From assembly GCF_026914185.1 (NCBI RefSeq), contig NC_070558.1:2232001-2296000 (forward strand): a DNA stretch of 64,000 nucleotides, written 5' to 3'. The position numbers were made by a program, and so were the translations under genes. The notes beneath the pieces were generated by a model. It was not told the DNA's origin and searched no databases. It saw only the letters and a program-made list of their open reading frames with translations. Within the stretch, counting starts at the first letter, position 1. Each line of letters starts with the position of its first letter. The stretch comes from Puccinia triticina. Lineage: Eukaryota; Basidiomycota; Pucciniomycetes; Pucciniales; Pucciniaceae. Shown here piece after piece: positions 53,065 through 62,456 of this stretch.

Positions 53065-54639
53065 ATGTACGATTCTACTTACTGGGGTACTACCCTGTTC
53101 TTCACTTCATGCTATCTCTCGGCAGGCCTTGCCATCATTCCCACTGTGTGGTTCATATTTCATGGCCAGTCTGCCGCTGCTTCGTTGGGTGTTTGGGTAA
53201 CTGTAGCCGACTTGGTACATGCTGTAAGCTGATTGTCACGAATAGAGACAATTATTTGAATATCATCGTTTTTAACAGTTGCAATTTCTATTAGATTAAC
53301 TCCACAGTGTGGAGGAAGGACGCCATTGATCGCTCACCCATTTGGTGCGATATTAGCTCACAGGTAAGTTTTATCAGAACTTCCAATTTCGGCCTTGTCT
53401 GGCTCCGATTTCCTAACATTTCGAATTATACCACAGATTATCCTCATATATTCTACAGGCTCCATATGTTCGTGTCTATGCATTGCCAAATTCTTGGCTT
53501 TTGCGTTGTCTCCATCCTCTAGGAATATTAGTCATGAGGATCGTCGACGGATCAACATTCGGAACTACGTTTTCAGCCTTGGGTTCCCCATCGCCATGAT
53601 ACCTTTTCATTTTCTCTACTCGCCTACTCGGTTTGGTCTTGTTCGAACGATGGGATGTGAAGCCTCATACGTTTTGTCGTGGCCAACCTTCTTCTTTTTC
53701 ATCATCTGGTCCCCTATATTTGGAACTATCGCCTGCGGATATACAGGTCAGTGCCTCATAATTTTCATTCTCTATGTAGGCGCTAGACTGAGACCATAAT
53801 TGAACGGATCGGTATTCATCTGATAGCCTATGTCGGCTACAAGCTTTTCCAATGGAAGTGTAGGAACGCTTCACCAAAGAATTCTACAAAGCTTCCTGTT
53901 TTAAGACTGGCATGGTTGTGCATCACTTACACAACTGCGGCAGTCCCACTGTCAATATATTACATGATCGACACCATTGTCCGCGGAAACTATTCGCATT
54001 TTTCTGTTAAAAAAATCAGAGCCAACGTAAGCCAAATTTTACCAATTACCCTAGTTCCAGCATAGAACACCTTGGCTCATAAATTACATTTTTTGCCCTG
54101 GTCGCCAGTCCACCGGAATTGAATACGAAGCTGACAAGCTCAAGCCTACTTTTTATGATGCTATGCCATTGATGGGCAGCGGAATTTACATCGTGTTTTT
54201 CACTTTCTCCGCCGAACTAAGAAACGTATACAAGCAATGTTTGTGGAAAACCTTCAATTTCTTATTCAAAAACCCATTCAAAACAAAGCACATTCCCGAG
54301 GAAGCTGAAAATAGAGGTTTTGGAAAGCATACCCAAATTCATGTCGATGTGGATTACGATACCGAGATGATGGAAATGCAAGCAAAGGCTGAATCAAGGT
54401 ATGTTTTGGAATTCATCTGATTTGTTCCGATAGGTCACTTACGAGTTTTTTCCTCATCATGAACGTTGGAGAAAAACAGACAGTCATCTACAACAGTTCC
54501 CATTGCGAGAAAAACTAGTGTATCGCCTCCACCGCACACATCCATGTTTGAGAATATTAGATCCTCGAAGACCAGCTCTGACCAAACGTTTTGTAGCTCC
54601 CCGAATGCCATGACGCAACTGATTCCGAAGATGAATTGA
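53065..54639 (+). CDS. STE3: STE3-type pheromone receptor (seven-transmembrane GPCR), six exons
   Basis: Exons 53065-53223, 53295-53363, 53437-53746, 53827-54026, 54109-54398 and 54480-54639 join to a 395-residue frame without stops; all introns are GT-AG and 71-82 nt. The start MYDSTYWGTTLF (context CACAATG) leads into membrane segment 1. STE3 hallmarks: STVWRKDAIDRSPIWCDISS (segment 2 to 3), GCEASYVLSWPTFFFFIIW (extracellular loop to segment 5), NVYKQCLWKTFNFLF after segment 7, then a cytoplasmic Ser/Thr-rich tail. It binds a lipopeptide pheromone of the opposite mating type and signals through a G protein. Introns 3 and 5 were chosen to keep the frame; the last exon start is the least certain. 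Array D ends 0.3 kb upstream. Confidence 0.93.
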
Positions 54640-56388
54640 ATACTTTCCACATTTCTGATGTTGTATGCTTAGTCTAGAGCAGAATTTTGCAACTTGTATT
54701 CATTTTCTCAAATGTCAAATTCTATTCATTATTTCATTTCAATCCAAATTTGCTTGCGTGAAAAAATACCATTTTGACTAGTGGATGTCCAGTGCCACGT
54801 GGTGAAACAGTTGTCAATGAAATATTAAAAATGATGAACAAGACTTAAGTATCAAAATATATTGTTTTACCCTTTGGTGTCCTCATTGTAATTAGTGTCT
54901 GGATCTGCATATTTCCTCCTCTGAGTCTGAGGAATGGAAAGGGTACATCATTTAAAATCAATCAACTCCCAAAAATTATAATTCTGACTCCCAAAAGTAG
55001 TGGATGTTGGGAGGACTGGATTTTGATGTCTGGCTCTGGTCCTCAGGACCAAAAACTGGTCCAGGGATTGCTTGGGAGTTGGCAGCCAAATTCCAAAGAA
55101 TAATTTGGGAGTCAGAGGCCCAATTTTGCAAAAAAATGACAAAAATCCAAAACAAAAAACATAAATTCTCACTGGGGGGAAAAAGGGGCAAGAGTGCAAA
55201 TGGGGTCCTGGATGTGAGTGTGAGTTGTCCTGGCCTTGATTCTTGAGGGAGGTGGGAGCTTGAGTATTCCAGAAAGGTTTATATTGAGAATGAGGGGAAA
55301 AGGCTTTGATTTTGTTGATTGGTACACAGGGTGAAATACCTGAAGTTCACAGACTGAGTCTTTTTACACTGATGAGTGAGAAAAGAAATTGTTTGAGTTC
55401 ACTAAGGAAGAGAAACTCCAATAGCAATCTAGTATAAGATATATACAAGATTGACTGTGTTACTTTTGAAGCATATTGAGTGAGAAATATAAGCATACTA
55501 TCTTAAAATGTGGTTTCTACAGATTGCTGTGAAGTTTAAAATGAAGTTAACTAAGCCAGAAAAATGAGAAAACATCCAAGCATTATTCAAAAGACCATAT
55601 TAGTTCTTTTTCAATATATGCATGCAATTCCATCATCTTTGTGTTCCTCTGTGTCTGATTTCCATCAGTACATACTGCATAAGTGCATAATTGTCAGCAG
55701 AGCTCTCTGAAGTGACGCACCAGTGAATAAGAAACTTGAGCTGATTATAGAAGGACATCAAGTGAGAATAGGTGAGTATAGGATACTTGAGGAGAGATAA
55801 AGCTAAGGGAAACAATGATAAAGGGAAAAGAGAAAGAATCTAAGAGAGAATAGAAAGCCCCAATCACTGTGTTGTGATTGCTTGGACCCAGTAGAGATCT
55901 TGAGACTACATGTTGGCTTGTAATAATCTGGGGATCCGTCCTTCCAGGAGGGTCCCTGTCTTTAAACATTTTTCAAGAATATGTCATTGCTTGGGCAAGG
56001 CTGTTTGCTTATTCATGAAGGAATATAATTCCCTAATGGTCCTTGCACCAGGCACCATGAAAAAATTGATGTGAATAGGTGTCAGGTGACATTCAGTAAA
56101 ATATGCTGAAATTCCAGCGGCACTCCAACACTACTCCCCTTGAATAACACTGGCCCCTTTTTCATCATCAGGGGGTTCTACCACTTTTACATAATTTTAT
56201 GGTTGGAGTTCAGGATGGAGTTAGCTTCACGTCACCTACCACCTACTCCCCTCAGCTTTTTCATGGTGAGGGGAGACTTTGGCACACTCTCTAGAGAGTA
56301 CCAGAGTCTAATTTTATGTTGTTCTGGGTTGGATGTGAGTCAGATGTGGATTAGCACATGATTTTTAATTTCTTCAGAAGTCAATGGG
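54640..56388. other. Region downstream of STE3 without recognisable genes
   Basis: AT-rich, short frames only. Partial palindromes lie at about 54,910-55,090 (CTGAGTCTGAGG; GGTCCTCAGGACC). TCAATGGG at 56381-56388 is the left target duplication of the hAT element. Confidence 0.6.
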
Positions 56389-59300
56389 CAAAGATGGCAC
56401 TTTAAACCCGGGTACCTGTGGCGGGTGCGGGTACCTGCGGCCTATTTCAACCCAATCTTGACATCCGCATCCGTAACCGAACCCGCTGGCGGGTACCTGC
56501 GGCCATGGGTGGGTACCCGCCGGGTACCCGCCACTCACAAAGCACTGAGACAGCAAGATAACTTATATTTGCATACTATATACAAATAGGGTGATGGCAG
56601 GGTGATATAATTTCACTCAACCATCAACACATCGCCTTCAGAGGCACCAATTTCCTTCGCGCCAGTCATAGCCTTACTTTTTTTCTTTTCCATGTAGTTG
56701 TGGAGCGCCAGAGGCGAAATCTTACCACTTTTTGAATAGAACGCCAATGCCATTCCTCTACTTACCGATTTTGCATGGAGGTTGTGTCTCCTGGTGGCGA
56801 CATAGTCGCGGCCAAAGCTGAAAGTCTGTTCCACATTGACTGTAGTTGCTGTATGAAAATAAAAGTTTTAGTTATTTTTGTGTTGCGACAAAGATGAAAT
56901 AAGAATCTGATCTTAACTGGGCAGCTCATGATGTCAAGGGCCATCTGTAAGAGGCCATTGTGATTATTACCGCTCTGTTTCTCCTTGGCCCACCACTTAA
57001 GGGCATTGATTGGCTCGCCGTCTTCCAAATGGAGGCCGCCTGATAGCCATATGTCAATCGGATCTGACAGAGACTCAGTGGATCTTGCTACAGCAGCTGC
57101 ACCAAGCCCTGCCAGAACCCCAGTTTGCGGCTGGAGGATGCTGTGATTATTTCAATTGGTCAGAGTGAGAAATATTTGTAAAAAGATTACCTTCAGCGTT
57201 CCTTTCCTTGGTGGTCTGGGGGCTGAATCCAAGTCCCTAGGCTTATACCACTTCTTGTACATCTCGCGAGTAAGAGCAATCGCCTCGTTGATCCATTCCT
57301 TAGGCCATTTGGCCAGCTTAAAATATTCATCCTTGAACGACGGATGGAGCACTGGAAGTATCAAAAAATTAATATTTACTTTACATTTAATTTGATTAGA
57401 ATAAGTCAAAACTCACCCATTGCTATTCTGTATATGGGTGAGCAGTCTGTAAGTGCGTAGTACTTGTTTGTAATTTGAAGCCCAGCACGGCATGCATTTT
57501 GTAATGCAGCAGGGTATGAATGATCCTTGTTTGTAATCACGGCCAAAAGGTTTGCGGTGATTTGGTCGATCATAATGACGACTTCGGCAACTCGAGGAGA
57601 GCCTTGTGTTGATATTTGAAGAGTGATGTCGTAAAACGGTTTCAGAACCTGCACCAGGTCTGCAGCCAAGTCAAATTCTTCCTGGTTCACATGGAAGTTG
57701 CGGGCGGTGCCAAACCTTTTATCACGCTGCCACATAATACTGCAAAATATAGATACATATTAGTTTTTTTCATCCCTCGCGCAATCCATTGATATGCAAA
57801 GAGACTTACATGGCCTTCTTGCATCTGACAATGCTCAAAAGCTGCAAGTATGTCGAGTTCCAACGAGTCGGGACATCTTGTTTGACGTTATGAGGCTTCT
57901 TGCACTGGTTTCCCTGACAATGCTCAGTAAATTTTGCTTTTGAGTTCGGGGATTTCCTCAATTTGGTGGCGATTGCACGAAACTGAATGAAAATAAATAT
58001 GAATGTTGAGGGTTAAAGGAAAGGATCAAAGGCACAGGGGAAAAAACCGACCTTTGCAAGCAAACGACGACATGAGTCAGAAGTATAAACATCATCATCT
58101 TTTTCGTCTTCAAGATCTTCAATATCGGCCAGAGTGAGCTCGTCCTCTACTGCTAGTTCGACATCGCATGCCTCAGGAAGATTGGTGGGCACCTCTTCAT
58201 CTTCAGATTCGCTTTGCTCTTCCTCGTCATCAAACCTGTAGAAATATGTATACAAGCTTTAACCGGATGTTTTGACATCTGAGCAAGTAAGATTGTGAAA
58301 TTGCTCACCCTTCAATGAGATCCTTAAGGTCTTCCTCCTCATCATAACCCTCATCCTCAGTATCTCCAGGGGTGCCTTTTTTGTTACGTGCAAATGGCCA
58401 AAGAACCGCCTTGACAATGAGATTGAGGATATGTGCAAAGCACCGTATTCACTGCGGCTTGCCTTTGAACCGCTTCAAATCAAGCTTTTCTAACTCGGCA
58501 ATCATCGTCCCATTGTTTGCCGCGTTGTCGGAAACAATACCACAGATCTGGAGAGAGGAATAGATTGATGAAATTGATTAGTTCAAGATGCAACCAGAAA
58601 AGAGACAGGCAGGAATATGACTGTACCCGGTTTTTCAATTCAAACTTCTCAACTATGTACTCAACCATACGCGCCAAGTATTCTCCAGTATGCCTTTCTT
58701 GAAGCTGGACAAAGTCCAGAGGCATTGCATCCAACTCAACTGTGCCCGCGCCGTTGTCCAAAAGTTGGTAGACCACTGCTCCAACGATGTCAAATCCATT
58801 TGAGGTCTGCCAAGCATCAACCCCCAAGTAAAGGGCCCCCTCATGGACCTGAATGGAAGTCAGGGGTTTGACGTGCTGCAAGTCAAAAAAGATAGAAGTA
58901 AAAAAAAAGCTAACTCACTCGCAATTCCTCACGAAGGTTCTCCTGCACACACGAGTAGAGAATATGAATTGCTTTCGAGACCTTCTTTTGAGTTGGAAGA
59001 TGTTTCAGGATTGTCAGATGAATAAGCCTCTTGAAGCTGGGTTCTTCCAAAGCCGAGAACGGATTTGCTCCCTCGGCACACCAAAGAGCACACCGCTGTA
59101 AGACCTGGAGGGAGTAGGCAATTCCAGAGAGTCAGATGAGTCTTAAAAAACACAGATAATGTAATGAATGGGGTGACTCGCCTCCTGCCGGTCAATCTTG
59201 CCTGTTCCCGATATACCAACTGATGCAAGAGTCTGGTTATTTGAGGGTTTCTGATGCTTCCTCAGGCATCGGCCTGCGTGCGTAAGAAGATTACTGCACA

Positions 59301-60069
59301 ACGAGTCATATGCTGGGCGATTAATATCTTTAGCACATCTAGAAACATTTGGAATAGGATTAGCATCCCGTGACTCTATTTCTTGAAACTAATGGAAAAA
59401 TTATACCCACGTTTTACACTTCCATGCAATCATCCAACATTGGAATTTATCAAGCTGATCGGACAGGGTGGGTGACTCGTAGGATGCATACGCAGAACTA
59501 ACTTGGTTGGATGCGAGTTTCTTTGCGTGCTCTACAGATTCAAAATATCAAGTTTGATCAGCAAAGTAAACCAAAAGAAAAAATACCAAAACAAAGTACC
59601 TAGACGCTGCTCGTCAGTTGTTTCAGTTCCCGAATGTGTGTTACTGGGGGTCGCTGAGTCAACATCTTCCTGTTCGTTGTTTGAATCCACAAGGGGGCAA
59701 TCAGTGTGTTCTTCAGATTCTTGCCAACTTTGGTGCCTTTGACGGGTTCGTGTCATTGTTGCGTAGTCGGTACGGGATGGGGGAGACAGTACAGCAGAGG
59801 GGAGGGCCTCGACGGACATGAAAAGGGAGACAGGGGGCCCGGTCGGGGCCGGAGATACTGTGCTGCGCGGCCGCGGGCCAACAAGACATACACCCATGGG
59901 CGGGTGTGGGCGGGTGTGGCTGTAAATACCCGGGTACCTGCCACATTTCCCTTGGAATCCTAGATATCCGCATCCACATCCGCACCCGTTGGCGGGTACC
60001 CGACGGCCCACGCGGGTACCCGCCAGCAGATAGCAGGTACCCGCCCGCGGGTTTGTTTGGCCATCTCTA
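56389..60069 (-). mobile_element. hAT DNA transposon with 8-bp TSD TCAATGGG
   Basis: Ends CAAAGATGGC (left) and, read from the right, TAGAGATGGC are imperfect terminal inverted repeats, each followed by a 130-bp zone of CGGGTACCCGC-type subterminal repeats (56,405-56,535 and 59,925-60,055). TCAATGGG flanks it on both sides (56381-56388, 60070-60077), the 8-bp duplication of hAT. It carries one spliced transposase gene on the minus strand. Confidence 0.95.
56613..59756 (-). pseudogene. hAT transposase, about ten exons, one nonsense codon
   Basis: Likely start ATG 59754-59756 (MTRTRQRHQSWQES), exon 1 to 59600, intron to 59532. Then a zinc-finger exon (FQCWMIAWKCKTW, LLTHAGRCLRKHQKP) and SVGISGTGKIDRQE; YLGVDAWQTSNGFDIVGAV and AMPLDFVQLQERHTG (58,640-58,830); SDNAANNGTMIAELEKL (58,490-58,540); acidic EEEQSESEDEEVP (58,190); VPTRWNSTYLQLL (57,830); VLKPFYDITLQISTQGS and ITNKYYALTDCSPIYR (57,430-57,660); HPSFKDEYFKLAKWPKEW (57,290-57,350); dimerisation region PINALKWWAKEKQSGNNH (57,000) and VNVEQTFSFGRDYVATRRHN (56,800-56,850), ending LMVE. 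At 58449-58451 TGA stands between KPQ and IRCFAHILN, where the other copy has Trp, so the gene is probably inactive. Confidence 0.88.
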
Positions 60070-60077
60070 TCAATGGG

Positions 60078-60654
60078 AAGTGTGTCAGAAGTGATGTGGA
60101 ATTGTCACAGGAACTTGTGCAATGTTTTATAGAACCATTTAATTTTCTAAGGATAAATTAATCACAACCTGTAATGAAATGATCCAGGTTTATTAAAATC
60201 ACAGAAACACGGAAGGCAAGATCAAATTTTTTGCCTCTGCTCATTAGCAAAAATCCCACAAAAGTTTAAATTAATCCCCAAACACCCCGGAGGGCACCTC
60301 AGATTGACCCTCCAGCCCGTGCCGGAGCAACAGGCAAAAAAAGGTTGGTCAAAAATGTAATCAAGTGATTAGTGGGCTCCAGGGAGGGGGTGGGACAAAA
60401 CCAGATCCCCTGGGGGGACAAACATCTTCCCCCACACCCTTTAAGTATACAACCCAGCTGCACACAGCCTGGGTCCTCATGCTTTGCACCCTGAACACCT
60501 CCACTTTGGTTCCCAGGGCGCTGCGCCTGGGCACACACAATGCTGGCCTGTATACACTTGTCCGAGTGGTTACAGGTCAGCTCAAGCGCCTAAAGAGGGG
60601 AATCAGTATGTCTATGACCTACATATCTGGACCAGTCATTGGGACTCACATCTG
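60078..60654. other. Unassigned sequence
   Basis: No gene recognised; mixed composition. Confidence 0.5.
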
Positions 60655-61290
60655 TTCTTGATGACCGGTCAGACCGGTCATCGAGGGGACTCACCACCTC
60701 TTGATGACTGGCAAAGACTGGTGATTGGGAGGACTAACAGCTGTTGGTGACTGGTCTGTACCGGTCATTGAGGGGACTCACATCTCCTCTCAATGACCAG
60801 TCTTTGCCAGTCATTGAGGGAAGTCACATCTTCTCTCAATGACTGGTCTTTGCCGGTCATTGAGGGAACTCACATCTTCTCTCAATGACTGGTCTTTGCC
60901 AGTCATCAAGGGGACTCACATCTCTCAATGACCGTTCTTTGCCGGTCATCAAGGGGACCCACATCTGGAACTCACCACCTTGCAATGACTAGTCAGACCG
61001 GTCATTGAGAGGACTCACAGCTCTCAACAACTGGTTTGTGCCGGTCATTCTGGAGACTCACAGTGACCGGTCTGTGCCGGTCATCGAGGGGACTCACACC
61101 CCCTCTCAATGACCGGTCTGACCGGTCATTGAGGGAACTCAACGCCTCTCAATGACCGGGGAGGAATCACTGCTCTCAATGACCGGCCTGTCCCGGTCAT
61201 CAAGGGGACTGACATCTCCTTTTGATGAGTGGTTAGACCGGTCATCAAGGGGACTCACCACCTCTTGATGACCAGTCAGACCAGTTATAA
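60655..61290. repeat. Palindromic array, family B, fourth locus
   Basis: About a dozen units of GACCGGTCATTGAGGGGACT-CACA-TCTCCTCTCAATGACCGGTC type with variable Gs; here the core is GGGACTCACATCTCC rather than GGAGTGTACACTCC. Confidence 0.87.
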
Positions 61291-61333
61291 ATAGTAGATG
61301 TGAGAATTTGACTCCCCACCAATTAGGTTGCAT

Positions 61334-62063
61334 TAGAGATGTTAGCGGGTACTTGTATGCGGGTACCCGGCACCTGTTTGCGGGTACCTGTCTTTGAAAA
61401 CAGGTACCCACAAACAGGTTCCGGGTGCGGGTGTCTACTTTTGAGGGGAAAATTTGGCAAGTACTTGGACCAAGTACTTGCCAGCACCGGCCCAATTTTG
61501 CCGGTCAAGATATGTATACATATATCTGGACACATGCTTATAGATACAAGCATATTGATAACCCTTTCCTGGGTCTGGGCCCAGCCCAAACCCACCTGTG
61601 TACCTTACTCAACCCGGTCGCCGGAGAATAGAGATCCGTCACCGTCAGTCCCCTCTTCACCAAATCACCATCAGCCTCCACCATGGGAAGAAGCAGGAAG
61701 TGCCACAAGTCAACCAGATCCACATCTTCTTCTATCTCAATCCCGGCCAGAAATCAAGAACCTTCTGAACCTTCTGGAAAAAAACAAAGCCGCACAATAG
61801 TTGACGTTCCCGACAATTCTGATGGAAATGAGCATGTCAATGACTCCAAAAATCCAGCAAGCACTCAGAACGGAAAGGTTAGAGGGCTTTCCGATGAGCA
61901 AGAGCTCAGTAAGTCAAGTCCACTTTTACTCAAGATTAACCTAAAAAGTAAATTGACTCTTTATGACTTTGTGACCTTCCAGAGAAAGCACAGAGACTTC
62001 ACGGAAATTGTCTCAGCTCATGCTATGCTGCTTTTGAAACCCCGCAACTCTCCAACACTATGA
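61334..62063 (+). pseudogene. hAT element fragment with transposase exon 1
   Basis: The end TAGAGATG at 61334 is followed by GCGGGTACCCGGC-type subterminal repeats. The coding part starts MGRSRKCHKSTRS at 61683 and runs to a GTAAGT donor at 61909; its end, GLSDEQEL, corresponds to TTDEQRL at the exon 1 boundary of the hAT at 56,389. The rest of the transposase is missing. Confidence 0.68.
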
Positions 62064-62456
62064 AAAAAACTCAAGAAAGTTCTGTCAGTTGACATGCAGC
62101 ATACCTGAGTTCATTCCTAGTTGAGACCAGTCCCATACAAATGAATCCTACACTTCAAACATTGTTGGATTTCCAGCGCGGAATATCCGGTAGCAGTCAC
62201 GTGATATCCGGTAAATACCCGGAATATCTGGTTGGATTCTCGAATTGGGCTCCCCACTCTCACGCCCATCGGGCCCTGTCTCGCACACATCTCAGATCAT
62301 GGATGCAAAGCTGCAAACTCTCTTGCATCCATCGGGCCCTTTCTCGCCCGCATCTCGGATTGTGAAACTACCATAAAACCCCCAGTTGTACGTGCAACTT
62401 GCACCCAGACAATGAAAATAAATGAAATAACAACAGGCCTTGAACGGGTTAAGGGG
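62064..62456. other. Unassigned sequence with a direct repeat
   Basis: CCATCGGGCCCTGTCTCGC and CCATCGGGCCCTTTCTCGC (about 62,268 and 62,330) form an imperfect direct repeat. ATATCCGGTA words at 62,185-62,230 are a short repeat. Confidence 0.5.

Noticed and set aside
53395..53799. Unspliced STE3 exon 3 frame ending at 53,799
   Set aside because: A GTCAGT donor at 53,747 and an acceptor ending at 53,826 restore the receptor frame; reading on would stop in the middle of the receptor.
54435..54650. Minus-strand 71-codon frame over the end of STE3
   Set aside because: It is antisense to the last receptor exon, which gives a better and family-consistent reading.
52741..56380. Pheromone precursor gene next to STE3
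   Set aside because: I looked for short frames ending in a CaaX motif on both strands and found none convincing; CTSV near 52,870 has no proper frame upstream.
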